Below are positions 26,502 through 35,172 of a stretch of 64,000 nt of DNA, in pieces (the stretch's first letter is position 1; each line of letters starts with the position of its first letter). This DNA comes from Rhizobium leguminosarum bv. trifolii WSM1325. GTDB lineage: Bacteria > Pseudomonadota > Alphaproteobacteria > Rhizobiales > Rhizobiaceae. The stretch spans positions 744,001 through 808,000 of the forward strand of contig CP001623.1 in the NCBI GenBank assembly GCA_000023185.1, written 5' to 3'. The position numbers were made by a program, and so were the translations under genes. The notes beneath the pieces are model-generated. The model was given only the letters and a program-made list of their open reading frames with translations, had not been told where the DNA came from and did no database searches.

Positions 26502-27800
26502 TCATCGGCTTGCCGTGGCGGCTGAATAAGGCGCCAATGCCGCGTCGACCGCAGCAAGGCAGAGCTCGCGGGCCTTCGGAGCGACCCGCTTTGAGACCAC
26601 GTTAGAATATAGTCGGCCGAGATATTGGCTGATCAGAGTTTCGGGAATTTCATCAGGAAGCCGGCTGAACAATTCGCCGACTGCGGCGGATGCTCGAGGA
26701 TCCGGCCAGTAATAGCGAATTCGATCACTATAGCTGAAATGCCGCTGCAGTCGCTGCTCATCGGGACTGCCGCCATAGTGGCCCGCCCAGCTTGCCGGTT
26801 GCTCAACCATGATTTTTTCCATGGTCGTCACCAGTCCTGTTCGTGGCGTCTTCCCTGCAAGTAGATCAGCGATCGCATCGAGACCGTACAGCGCTTCGCG
26901 CAGCGCGAAAGTCAGCCCCGGCCCGACCTTGAGGATTGCAAAGCCGCTGTCAACGAGAGCAGACAAGGCTTCGGCCGGTTGGTAGTCGGTGGAATGTGCT
27001 TCGAAAACCAAGTCCGGCATGTCGTCCAGCGAACCAATGAGGCTCTTGGCCCGTTCGGGCTTGTAGAGCGCCACGTCCGTGTTGCCAAATTCCACGCCCG
27101 GCTGAACCACGATCCCAATGACCCGCTCCATCGCCGACGCCAAACCTGCTTCGGCAAACGACGCCCGGTGAACCGCCAGGGTTTTCATCGCCGCATCGGC
27201 TCGGGTAATTTCGATTTCTTCGAGTGCGTGCGTTGCGCCACCTGGAGGCGGCACCTCGGTTCCGATGATATAGACCGGCGGACGGCGGCCTGAACGAAGA
27301 GCGGCCTCCTCAGCGGCCTTTGCCAATCGAGTGGCCCGCGCCGCAGTCAATTCGTCATCGAGGGCCGCTGGTTCACCGGCACAGCCCATCGACGTGTCCA
27401 GGTGAATCTTTTCAAACCCTGCCTCGACATAGGCCGTCACCATAGCTGCGGCGCGCAGCATTGCCTCCTCGGCCGCCAATTTTCTCCACGGGTTGGGACC
27501 GAGGTGATCGCCTCCCAGGATGATGCATTCGGCTGGAAAATCAGTTGCTGCGGCGATGTCCTCGATGAACCGGCGAAAGTCTGCCGGCGTCATCGCCGTA
27601 TAGCCGCCCTCCTGATTGACCTGATTGCAGGTGGCTTCGATGAGAACCGCCCGGTGCTCCATGCCGGCACGCCGAAGGGCTGCCTCAATGACCAGCGGAT
27701 GAGCCGAGCAGACCGAAGTGACGCCGTGTGGAAAAGGCAAGTTTCGGACACCGAAAAACTTTCGCAACGCGATCTGCCGGTTCTCTTCGATCGACGTCAT
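26502..27800 (-). CDS. kbaZ: D-tagatose-1,6-bisphosphate aldolase subunit KbaZ/GatZ-like protein (AgaZ)
   Basis: A 432-residue member of the GatZ/KbaZ family, a TIM-barrel protein. The N-terminal landmarks are GVTSVCSAHPLVIEAAL and LIEATCNQVNQEGGYTAM, and GDHLGPNPW follows at about 97-105. In enteric bacteria GatZ/KbaZ is needed for full activity of the class II aldolase GatY/KbaY; in other proteobacteria its orthologue AgaZ has been proposed to be a tagatose-6-phosphate kinase. No GatY/KbaY gene is present here, which favours the latter idea or an aldolase encoded elsewhere. The start overlaps the stop of the SIS-domain gene (ATGA), indicating tight coupling. Confidence 0.93.
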   Translation of the reverse strand: MTSIEENRQIALRKFFGVRNLPFPHGVTSVCSAHPLVIEAALRRAGMEHRAVLIEATCNQVNQEGGYTAMTPADFRRFIEDIAAATDFPAECIILGGDHLGPNPWRKLAAEEAMLRAAAMVTAYVEAGFEKIHLDTSMGCAGEPAALDDELTAARATRLAKAAEEAALRSGRRPPVYIIGTEVPPPGGATHALEEIEITRADAAMKTLAVHRASFAEAGLASAMERVIGIVVQPGVEFGNTDVALYKPERAKSLIGSLDDMPDLVFEAHSTDYQPAEALSALVDSGFAILKVGPGLTFALREALYGLDAIADLLAGKTPRTGLVTTMEKIMVEQPASWAGHYGGSPDEQRLQRHFSYSDRIRYYWPDPRASAAVGELFSRLPDEIPETLISQYLGRLYSNVVSKRVAPKARELCLAAVDAALAPYSAATASR

Positions 27801-28750
27801 GCGAGCGTCACGACCTTCGTCAGGTGACGGGGAGAGACCGTGTCGATTTGCCGAGCCTGCGCGGCCCGTTCGCCGAGGACCTGCAGCGCCGGAAGGACAA
27901 CGAGACCCGCAAGCGACAGATCGACATCGACGGCGAGTTCCAGATCGCCTGGACCACCCACGCCGATGACGACTGCGCCTTTTTCTCTCAGTTCTCCCAC
28001 CAGTTTCGTCTCCGCTTCCCTCTGGTCGGAGCTGTACAGCATGACCGCAACCGTCTTCCCGTCAACGAGGCTGATCGGCCCATGCCGGTATTCCAGCGGG
28101 TGGAAGGCCTGGGTCATGATCTGGCTCATTTCCATGAGCTTGAGCGCTCCCTCCAGGGCGACGCCGAAGAGCGGCCCGCCACCGAGAAAGACGAAGTGCG
28201 ACCGGTCGGCGATAATTCCAGGAAGTGCGGCATCGAGAGCGCTTGCGAGCTGGCGGGCGGAATTCACGACAGAGGCAGGAACCTTCTGCCCGATCATCTG
28301 CAAACCGAGGAGGACCATGAGGCTCGCCGATACCGTCATGACGATCCCTTCGTCCGGATGGGTTTCGGCTGCGATCATCCGATCGCAATTTTTCGCCAGA
28401 GAGCTTTTCGGTTCGACGGTTATCGCCGTCACGAAGGCGCCGGCGGCGCGGCTTGCCTTTGCTGCGGCGACTGTCTCTGTCGTCTCGCCGCTCCGGGAAA
28501 GTGCGACGACGTGCGTGTTGCGCCACTCCGGCCAGAAAGCCGACGGCCGGTTTTGCCATTCGGCACCGGGCACCGCGATTGCCTTGCGTCCGGCCATATT
28601 GGCATAGGCTGCCAGCGAGAGTGCAAGATTGAAGGATGTGCCGCAGCCGACGAAAACGAGCAGCTCCGCCCTATCGACAGCTGAATTCGAGCCGATCGCC
28701 TTCTCCCAGTAGGGAAATTGCTCGAAAATGACTTTTTCGGTCGTGTTCAT
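27797..28750 (-). CDS. SIS-domain sugar isomerase/deaminase, AgaS-like
   Basis: A 317-residue protein with two SIS phosphosugar-binding domains. Sugar-phosphate-binding serine/threonine segments are visible in FVGCGTSFNLA and ALSRSGETTETV in the first, and in FLGGGPLFGVALEGALKLMEM in the second. It resembles AgaS, which deaminates and isomerises galactosamine-6-phosphate to tagatose-6-phosphate, and also GlmS-type deaminases. The following gene encodes the tagatose-pathway KbaZ-like protein, supporting the AgaS assignment. The start at 28750 has CGGAG upstream and lies 11 bases after the permease stop; a longer in-frame reading would run into the permease gene. Confidence 0.9.
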   Translation of the reverse strand: MNTTEKVIFEQFPYWEKAIGSNSAVDRAELLVFVGCGTSFNLALSLAAYANMAGRKAIAVPGAEWQNRPSAFWPEWRNTHVVALSRSGETTETVAAAKASRAAGAFVTAITVEPKSSLAKNCDRMIAAETHPDEGIVMTVSASLMVLLGLQMIGQKVPASVVNSARQLASALDAALPGIIADRSHFVFLGGGPLFGVALEGALKLMEMSQIMTQAFHPLEYRHGPISLVDGKTVAVMLYSSDQREAETKLVGELREKGAVVIGVGGPGDLELAVDVDLSLAGLVVLPALQVLGERAAQARQIDTVSPRHLTKVVTLA

Positions 28751-28761
28751 GAAGTCTCCGA

Positions 28762-29619
28762 TTATTTGACTGAACCAGCCAACAGGCCGCTGACGAGGTA
28801 ACGGTTGAGGAAAATGACGACGAGGGCGGGGATGACGATGGCGATCGAGCCGCTCGCTGTGATGAGCCCGTAGTCGATGAAGTTCTTCGTTACGAATTCC
28901 GGAATCAGAACCGTTAGCGGCTTCGTCGCCTGCGGCGAAAAAATGAGCGGTACGAGATACTGTCCCCAGGCACCCAGAAACGTAAGGATTGCCGCTGCCG
29001 TCAGACCCGGTCCAGCCAGCGGCAGGACGATATTGAAGAAGATGTAGAGCCGACCCGCTCCGTCGAGTTGCGCCGCTTCCTCCAGTGCGATCGGAAGAGC
29101 TTCGAACACGCTCCGCAACAGCCAGAGCGACAGGGGCAGGAAGGCCGAGACATAGATCAGCGAGACGCCCAGATAGGTATCGACGAGATGCAGCTTGATC
29201 ATGATCTGATAGAGCGGGATCAAGACGGCGTAGGCAGGAATGGCCAGGGTCGCGACGACAGCGACAAAAAGCGCTTTGCGGCCGGGAAACTGCAGCCTGG
29301 TGAACGCGTAAGCCCCAAGTGAGGATATCGCGACGCAAAGCAGCGTAGCGGCGATCGATGTCACCACGCTATTGAGCAATGCGGCACGGAACTGTTTGAA
29401 CACCTCCACACCCCCGATCCGGGCGATATTGATGCCGAGCAGCCGCGAGTAGTGATCGAGCGTAAAGTGCTGCGGAAAGAAGTTGATCGGTCGGGTCGAA
29501 AAGTCTTCGCTGGGCGTAACCGAACTCGCGATGGTCCAGTAGATCGGCCCCAGAGACCAGATCAACAGGACGACGACACCGGTCCAAATCATCATTCGAT
29601 AGGCAATAGTGGATCTCAT
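28762..29619 (-). CDS. Sugar ABC transporter permease, MalG/UgpE type
   Basis: A 285-residue inner-membrane permease with six predicted helices. The cytoplasmic EAA loop reads EALPIALEEAAQLDGAGRLYIFFNIVLPLAGPG, diagnostic of CUT1 permeases that contact the ATPase. The start codon at 29619 overlaps the stop of the MalF-type permease by one base (TGATG), so translation is coupled. It pairs with the MalF-type permease at 29619-30536, the binding protein at 30533-31789 and the ATPase at 25364-26434 to form the amino-sugar importer. Confidence 0.94.
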   Translation of the reverse strand: MRSTIAYRMMIWTGVVVLLIWSLGPIYWTIASSVTPSEDFSTRPINFFPQHFTLDHYSRLLGINIARIGGVEVFKQFRAALLNSVVTSIAATLLCVAISSLGAYAFTRLQFPGRKALFVAVVATLAIPAYAVLIPLYQIMIKLHLVDTYLGVSLIYVSAFLPLSLWLLRSVFEALPIALEEAAQLDGAGRLYIFFNIVLPLAGPGLTAAAILTFLGAWGQYLVPLIFSPQATKPLTVLIPEFVTKNFIDYGLITASGSIAIVIPALVVIFLNRYLVSGLLAGSVK

Positions 29620-30536
29620 CAGTCGAACCGTGTGTTGCGATAGACACGAAGGACGTAGACCAGCGAAATCAGCAGAGACACGAGAGTGATCACGACCGAT
29701 AGCGCCATGCCATACGAGAAGCGGAGATTCTGGAAGGTTTCGAGGTAGATCTGGACGAGCACCGGCCGGGTCTCGAGGCTGGCACCCGCCAGAACCCAGG
29801 CCTCGTCGAAGAGATTGAAAGCGTTCACGGTTGCGTTCGTCATGGCGACAGCGATCGCACTGCGAACCAGCGGAAGGGTTACCCATCCAAACATCTGAAC
29901 GCGCGTGGCCCCATCGATCCGCGCAGCCTCGTAGAGATGGGCAGGTATGCTCTGCATCGCGGCAAGAACGATGACGATCGTCAAAGGCATCATGCGCCAG
30001 ACATGGACGACCGTTACGGCGACGATGGCGCTGGTGCGATCGTTGAACCAGACATGATTTTCGAAGGGGAGCCCGAGCGCCGAAAGAATACCGTTCAACA
30101 GACCCGCACCCGGTTGATAAATCCAAAGCCAAATGACCGAATTCACAACGCCGGGCAGCGCCCAGGGCAAGATCACCGCTGCGAGAACCCACTGCCGCCC
30201 GACCTTGATCTGATTGATGAGAGCGGCGGCAAGAACGCCGAACACCGTTTCGGCGGTGACGGCCAGAACAACGTACATGAGCGTGTTGCTCCAGGTCGTC
30301 GCGAGTTGGCCATCCGACAGCATTCGGCTGTAGTTTTCCAGGCCGATGAATGGCGTGCCGGCCTGCATGGGGTTGACCCTGTGCAGGCTGTCCCAGACGG
30401 TTCTTCCCATCGGGTAGAAGACCAAAGCTGCCATCGTGAGAACGATGGGCGACACCAGCAGCAAGCCGAGTGTGGTGTCGGCGTTGAAGCCGACCCCACG
30501 TTTGCTCGTGGCCTCTTCGGACGCCAAAGCTGTCAT
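29619..30536 (-). CDS. Sugar ABC transporter permease, MalF/UgpA type
   Basis: A 305-residue permease with six helices after a short cytoplasmic N-terminus. The first helix is LLLVSPIVLTMAALVFYPMG. The EAA motif is in IPAHLYEAARIDGATRVQMFGWVTLPLVR. The ATG at 30536 overlaps the stop of the binding-protein gene by four bases, and its own stop overlaps the next permease by one, so the transporter genes form a tightly coupled operon. Length and layout are normal for the family. Confidence 0.94.
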   Translation of the reverse strand: MTALASEEATSKRGVGFNADTTLGLLLVSPIVLTMAALVFYPMGRTVWDSLHRVNPMQAGTPFIGLENYSRMLSDGQLATTWSNTLMYVVLAVTAETVFGVLAAALINQIKVGRQWVLAAVILPWALPGVVNSVIWLWIYQPGAGLLNGILSALGLPFENHVWFNDRTSAIVAVTVVHVWRMMPLTIVIVLAAMQSIPAHLYEAARIDGATRVQMFGWVTLPLVRSAIAVAMTNATVNAFNLFDEAWVLAGASLETRPVLVQIYLETFQNLRFSYGMALSVVITLVSLLISLVYVLRVYRNTRFD

Positions 30537-31789
30537 TGCGCCATTGCCTGCTTGGCGGCGGAAGCGATGGCCTCCATCGCCTGGTCGACGCTCATCTGTC
30601 CCTTGGCAGCGCTATTGATCGCTGTGTTCACGCCGCTGGAAAATTGCGGGTACCAAGGCGGCGTGCCTTGCGGGAACAGCGGCTCAACCGTCTTCGATTG
30701 CGCCACGAGAGCGTCGCCGCTGTTCAGCTTTCCGGACTCGTTGAGTTCGGAAAGCGCCGACGTGCGTGTCGGCAGGAAGCCGTTCACGGCATTCTTCTTC
30801 TGGAAGTCCTTGCTGGTAAACCATTTGACGAAGGCAATCGCCGCCTCCTTGTTGGGAGAGACGTTTGGAATAGCCAGCGCTTCCGGAAGGCCGAAACTGC
30901 GCGTTTCGCCGCTTGCCGTCGGCACGAGGATCGCCTCTACCTGGCCGGCGACTTTCGACTGCTTGGGATCGTTCATCTGGCCAAGACGACCAGGCTCGCC
31001 GGAGATCATGATGCTGGTGATGCCCTGCGCGAACATGCTCTCATTGATTTGGCTGTCCTTCAGGCCGGTAGACGCCGGATCGACCAGCCCTTCCTTGAGG
31101 AGCATCAACTCGAAAGCAAGCGCCTTGTAACCAGCCGAATCCGGCGAGGTGAAGAGCGGATTGAAGTCCTTGTCGAAGAGTTCGCCACCGAAGGCCTTGG
31201 TCAGCAGATACCAGCTCGTTGACGCGCCTTCGGTCGCTGAAACCGGCAGGCCGACCGGATACTCGACAATACCCTTTTCCTTGATCTTCTTAGCTGCAGC
31301 GACCAGGGCGTCCAATGTTTTCGGCATCTCGGTGATGCCTGCATCCGCGAAATGCTTCTTGTTGACGAGCATCACCCGGAAGTCGTTGGTGTAGGGAATT
31401 CCCAATAATTTGCCGTCAACCGTGAAGATCTTGGCAACGCCGATATCTTTCAACGTGTCGGCGTCGATCACGTCGTTGAGCGGCATATACCAGCCGGCCG
31501 CGCTGAACTGACCGGTCCAGGACCAATCGAATTCGGTCACATCCGCTGGCGCTGTACCGGCAACCAAGGCTGTCACTAGCTTCGGGCGGATGTCGTCCCA
31601 CGACAGGGTCTGCAGGTCGACGTGGATGCCGGTTTCGGCCTCGAAGTCAGAGGCGATGTTCGGTCCCTGCGGCGATGGCATGAGCACCGTGATCGACTGA
31701 CCGGCAAGCGGCTTGGCGTCCTGGCCCAGAGCGGGTGCGGCGATTGCCAAGGCCGCCGATGCAAGTAGAGGCAAGATCAATTTATGCAT
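30533..31789 (-). CDS. Sugar ABC transporter substrate-binding protein (SBP_bac_1)
   Basis: A 418-residue periplasmic protein of the CUT1 binding-protein family. The N-terminus MHKLILPLLASAALAIAAPALG is a Sec signal peptide, with cleavage likely before QDAKP. The mature domain has typical features of extracellular solute-binding proteins family 1, such as DVTEFDWSWTGQFSAAGWYMPL. The start at 31789 has AAGGATGGG upstream. It lies between the BadF-type kinase gene and the permeases. From the neighbouring kinase, AgaS-like and KbaZ-like genes, the ligand is probably an amino sugar such as galactosamine or N-acetylgalactosamine; this is inference. Confidence 0.93.
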   Translation of the reverse strand: MHKLILPLLASAALAIAAPALGQDAKPLAGQSITVLMPSPQGPNIASDFEAETGIHVDLQTLSWDDIRPKLVTALVAGTAPADVTEFDWSWTGQFSAAGWYMPLNDVIDADTLKDIGVAKIFTVDGKLLGIPYTNDFRVMLVNKKHFADAGITEMPKTLDALVAAAKKIKEKGIVEYPVGLPVSATEGASTSWYLLTKAFGGELFDKDFNPLFTSPDSAGYKALAFELMLLKEGLVDPASTGLKDSQINESMFAQGITSIMISGEPGRLGQMNDPKQSKVAGQVEAILVPTASGETRSFGLPEALAIPNVSPNKEAAIAFVKWFTSKDFQKKNAVNGFLPTRTSALSELNESGKLNSGDALVAQSKTVEPLFPQGTPPWYPQFSSGVNTAINSAAKGQMSVDQAMEAIASAAKQAMAQ

Positions 31790-31820
31790 GTTCCCATCCT
31801 TCATTATTCTTGAGCTCAAT

Positions 31821-32780
31821 TCACTGGGATGCGCAGTCACCGCCTTCGGCCGTGGCCACGATTTGCCCGAACCAGCCTTCGTCTAAGGGCCAGTCGAGAA
31901 GCTGGGCGGCAGCCAGGAGCGCGCCGCCAATGGGGGGAAGTTTCGGCAAAGCCGGGGGCCTGCCAATTCGCCGTTCAAGCGCCTGCAAAAGAAGCCGGCT
32001 CGAAAAGGTACCGCCGGCATAGGTCCAGTCGGCATCCGGATCACAATGGCCGGCAATTGCCTGATGATGCTTCGCGAGTTCATCGGCGGCCTGCTCGATC
32101 AATCCGACCGCTCCTTTATCGCCGCCAAGTGCGATCTGATCGACGAGGGTCGAAATTGCTGCAATGTCCGCCCGTTCATTCGCCAGGGAGCTGGCCCAAT
32201 CGCCGAGCCCGTTCATGGGATTGCTCGGATCGATGCCAAGGCGGTCAAACAGGGCCGTTGCGAGAGCTGTTGCCGGAGCACGCCCGTCCAAGCTTTGGCT
32301 GACGAGGTTGAGCGCCCTCTGCCCGATCCAATGGCTGCTGCCCTCGTCACCGATGAGATCTCCCCAGCCGCCGGTGCGGGCCGACTGGCCTTTGGAATTA
32401 CGCGCCCATGCCATTGATCCCGTGCCGGAAAGAATGAGGATACCCGGCTCGCCCGCAAAAGCACCGAGGTGCGCCGCGTCGACGTCGTTGAGGACGCGGC
32501 GGTGGACGTTCGGGAACAGGCGCTCGATCGCATCTCGTTGTAGAACCGACAGGCGCTCAACCTCCCCGTAGGCGGGCAGTGCTGCGGCGACGGCCGCCAG
32601 ATTTCCTTCATCGAGAAAGGGAAGGAGATGCTGCTCCAGCTCCTGGAGCCAATTCGGATTGTCCATGGGATTGACGCCATGGCCGCGGGAACGCCGTAAT
32701 ATCCGGCCACGCTTGTCCGCGAGGGCAACCAGCACCTTGCTTCCGCCACCGTCGATGCCGAGGATCAGCTCGTTGCTCAC
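31821..32780 (-). CDS. BadF/BadG-type ATPase-fold kinase, N-acetylglucosamine kinase-like
   Basis: A 319-residue member of the BadF/BadG/BcrA/BcrD ATPase family, which includes GlcNAc kinases. The phosphate-binding loop is GIDGGGSKVLVALAD at residues 8-22. Two further ATPase-fold motifs are ILSGTGSMAWARN and GGWGDLIGDEGSSHWIG. It would phosphorylate the imported amino sugar at position 6 before the AgaS-like step. The start overlaps the stop of the DeoR-type regulator by four bases (32777-32780). The kinase family is clear; whether it acts on GalNAc, GalN or GlcNAc is inferred from context. Confidence 0.9.
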   Translation of the reverse strand: MSNELILGIDGGGSKVLVALADKRGRILRRSRGHGVNPMDNPNWLQELEQHLLPFLDEGNLAAVAAALPAYGEVERLSVLQRDAIERLFPNVHRRVLNDVDAAHLGAFAGEPGILILSGTGSMAWARNSKGQSARTGGWGDLIGDEGSSHWIGQRALNLVSQSLDGRAPATALATALFDRLGIDPSNPMNGLGDWASSLANERADIAAISTLVDQIALGGDKGAVGLIEQAADELAKHHQAIAGHCDPDADWTYAGGTFSSRLLLQALERRIGRPPALPKLPPIGGALLAAAQLLDWPLDEGWFGQIVATAEGGDCASQ

Positions 32781-33571
32781 TCTCTCGCCCTCAGATCGGC
32801 GATCGTTGCGTCGACGCCGAAGTTGACAAGCTCGTCACGCCAATGCCGCGAAAGCCCGGAATCGGTAATGACTTTCGCGGTGTCCAGCGGCGCGACCTTG
32901 TAGGTCGCCGTGGTTCCGAATTTCGAGGAATCGGCCAGGACGAAACGATTGGCCGACCGAGCCAACATGCGCCGGTTGAGGCTCGCTTCCGCACTGTCCA
33001 CGCTGTAGATCGAGCCGTCAGAACTAATGGCGCTGGCGCCAAGAAAGAGCTGGTCGAACCATAAAGTTTCCAGCATTGCCTCCGCCTGAGGTCCGACAAG
33101 CGACGCATTCTCGCTGCGGAGCTGACCGCCGAGAAGCACCACTTCCAAATTCGGAATATTCAGGAATTCCTGCGCTACCGTCAGGCCGTTGGTGAATATC
33201 CTGAGCGGCATGGGGTTGATGCGAACGAGGCGCGCAAGCTGCAGGACGGTGGTTCCCGCGTCGAGAAAGATCGCCGTACGCGGATGAAGCAGGTCGTAGG
33301 CGGCGGTGGCAATCGCCCGCTTCGCCGATAAATGGCGCTTTTCCCGCTCCTGAAATGCAACCTCAACCGACGATCCTTCGGCAATGCGCGCTCCACCATG
33401 CACGCGATCAATGGCGCCCTCCTGCTCAAGGATCTGCAGGTCTCTACGAACGGTGGCAAGCGATGCTCCGATCGCATCGGCAAGCGCCTGAATGGTCGAA
33501 AAGCCGTTCGCGTAGAGGTGGCTGCGAATGGCATCCAGTCGATCGACCTTCACTCCAACTGCCTGGCTCAA
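32777..33571 (-). CDS. DeoR/GlpR-family transcriptional regulator, AgaR-like
   Basis: A 264-residue DeoR-family repressor. The N-terminal HTH has the family signature in SLATVRRDLQILEQEGAIDRVHGG, and the C-terminal sensor domain has the phosphosugar-binding phrase FLDAGTTVLQLAR. Such proteins are usually released by a phosphorylated sugar. It is the first gene of the operon that continues with the kinase, ABC importer, AgaS-like and KbaZ-like genes, so it most likely controls its own operon in the manner of AgaR. The TTTC-rich site upstream (33611-33626) is a candidate operator. Confidence 0.92.
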   Translation of the reverse strand: MSQAVGVKVDRLDAIRSHLYANGFSTIQALADAIGASLATVRRDLQILEQEGAIDRVHGGARIAEGSSVEVAFQEREKRHLSAKRAIATAAYDLLHPRTAIFLDAGTTVLQLARLVRINPMPLRIFTNGLTVAQEFLNIPNLEVVLLGGQLRSENASLVGPQAEAMLETLWFDQLFLGASAISSDGSIYSVDSAEASLNRRMLARSANRFVLADSSKFGTTATYKVAPLDTAKVITDSGLSRHWRDELVNFGVDATIADLRARE

Positions 33572-33610
33572 CGAAAACCTCCCTCACGGCCGATCCCAAT
33601 TTCGATCATG

Positions 33611-33626
33611 CTTTCATTTCAAATGA
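33611..33626. promoter_or_regulatory. Possible AgaR/DeoR-type operator upstream of the amino-sugar operon
   Basis: CTTTCATTTCAAATGA lies 40-55 bases before the regulator start. It contains TTTC direct repeats of the kind bound by AgaR/GlpR-type proteins. Similarity to family sites is loose, so confidence is low. Confidence 0.3.
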
Positions 33627-33680
33627 TCAATGTCAATCAATTTCCTGACGTTTTTTGATTTATTGGAGGGCGCTGGAATG

Positions 33681-33712
33681 AAAAAAACGCGCCGTGAATT
33701 CACGACGCGTTT
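33681..33712 (-). terminator. Intrinsic terminator of the GH4 gene
   Basis: On the minus strand, an almost perfect stem (AAACGCG, CGTGAA / TTCACG, CGCGTTT, one mismatch) ends in a run of seven T's (complement of 33681-33687). It lies about 50 bases after the stop of the GH4 gene and separates it from the amino-sugar operon promoter. Confidence 0.75.
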
Positions 33713-33759
33713 AAACGAATGAACTGCCATGCGCTTGTGGCTGGCTTATCCGCGGGATC

Positions 33760-35076
33760 TCACTGATATCTCGGCAACAAATCGCCGTGTGCGACGATCA
33801 GGTCGTCGACAAGGTTCCAGATTTGGTCTGGCGACAATTCCGCAGACGTATGCGGATCGAGCAGAGCGGCCTGGTAGATGCGCTCGCGGTTTTTTGTAAG
33901 AGCCGCCTCGACCGTCAACTGCTGAACGGAAACGCTCAAGTTCATGACGGCGGCAAGCTGAGAGGGGATCCGACCGACCCGGACCGGCTGAATTCCGTTT
34001 CTGTCGACATGGCAAGGCACTTCCACGATGCATTCATCGGGCAGATTCTCGATCAGGCCGTTGTTTGGGACATTACCGTATATCAGCGCCGGGCTGCCAG
34101 TGACCGCGGCATGAATGATGCCGGCCGCATATTCATTGCTGCGGCACACCTCGATCGGCTTGTCCCCTTCCAGTTCCTTGCGCAGGGCATGCCATTCTTT
34201 GATCTGCACCTCGCAGCGCCGGATGTATTCGTCCAACGGGATATTGAGCTGATCGATCAGATCCCCTCGTCCCTCCTTGATGTACCAGGAGGTATACTCG
34301 GAGAAATGCTCGCTGGATTCGGTGACGAAGTGGCCGAGGCGTTTGAGCACATCGAACCGCACCCGATCGTCCGACGGGACGCGGCCATCGGTGGCGAGAG
34401 CGTTCAGTCTCGGATAAAGATCTTCCCGCCGTCCGTCGCTGTGAACTTTCTCATATTTCAGGAAGAAGGCGACGTGATTGATCCCGGCCGAAATATAGTT
34501 CACGTCGGCAATGTCCTCGCCGAGGCATTGCGCGAGATGCCCGGCTGTGTGCTGCACGCTATGACACAAGCCGACGGTGCGGATTTCCGGGGCCAGCTCC
34601 TTGATCGCCCAGCAGTTGATGGCCATCGGGTTGACGTACTGCATCAGAAGAGCCTGCGGGCAGACCTCCTGCATGTCTCGGCAGATCGCCTCAAGGACTG
34701 GTATCGTCCGCAAACCGCGGAAAATGCCGCCGATGCCAAGGGTGTCGGCGATCGTCTGACGCAAGCCATATTTTTTCGGAATGTCGAAGTCCGTGACGGT
34801 AGCCGGCTTGTAGCCACCGACCTGCATCATGAGGATGACGAAATCCGACCCCCGCAGCGCTTCCCGCCGGTCGAGCGTGGCGTCGATCCTGACACTTGAA
34901 AGCTTAAGCGACTCGCAGATCCGGCGAGCGACGATCTCTGACGTCTTCAGTCGCTCGGGATCGATATCGAAGAGGCTGATGACGTAGTCGCCGCCTCTCT
35001 GCGAGGACAGGACGTCTCCCAGAATGTTCTGTGCAAAAACGGTGCTACCAGCGCCTACCAGGCAAATCTTCGGCAT
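33760..35076 (-). CDS. melA: Glycoside hydrolase family 4, alpha-galactosidase (MelA-like)
   Basis: A 438-residue GH4 enzyme, which cleaves glycosides by an NAD+- and Mn2+-dependent redox-elimination mechanism. The NAD site is ICLVGAGSTVFAQNI at the N-terminus. The metal-binding cysteine and histidines are in GLCHSVQHTAGHL and NYISAGINHVAFF. The CHSVQ motif is typical of MelA-type alpha-galactosidases rather than CHEV/CDMP-type phospho-glucosidases. The product probably hydrolyses melibiose or raffinose-type galactosides in the cytoplasm. It is divergent from an AraC-type regulator and ends in its own terminator. No dedicated transporter is adjacent; it may rely on a galactoside importer elsewhere. 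Confidence 0.9.
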   Translation of the reverse strand: MPKICLVGAGSTVFAQNILGDVLSSQRGGDYVISLFDIDPERLKTSEIVARRICESLKLSSVRIDATLDRREALRGSDFVILMMQVGGYKPATVTDFDIPKKYGLRQTIADTLGIGGIFRGLRTIPVLEAICRDMQEVCPQALLMQYVNPMAINCWAIKELAPEIRTVGLCHSVQHTAGHLAQCLGEDIADVNYISAGINHVAFFLKYEKVHSDGRREDLYPRLNALATDGRVPSDDRVRFDVLKRLGHFVTESSEHFSEYTSWYIKEGRGDLIDQLNIPLDEYIRRCEVQIKEWHALRKELEGDKPIEVCRSNEYAAGIIHAAVTGSPALIYGNVPNNGLIENLPDECIVEVPCHVDRNGIQPVRVGRIPSQLAAVMNLSVSVQQLTVEAALTKNRERIYQAALLDPHTSAELSPDQIWNLVDDLIVAHGDLLPRYQ

Positions 35077-35172
35077 TGCAATCTCCCCATGGGTTGTGAT
35101 TGCTTGTTGCTCCTTCTAGATCAGAATTTCTTCCTGAAATCGGCCTATTAATTCCGGGATTCGAGTCTACAG

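Noticed and set aside
27797..29338. A 513-codon version of the SIS-domain protein and a 476-codon version of the adjacent permease
   Set aside because: The extra N-terminal parts are out-of-frame translations of the upstream transporter genes; good ribosome sites and family N-termini support the shorter forms.
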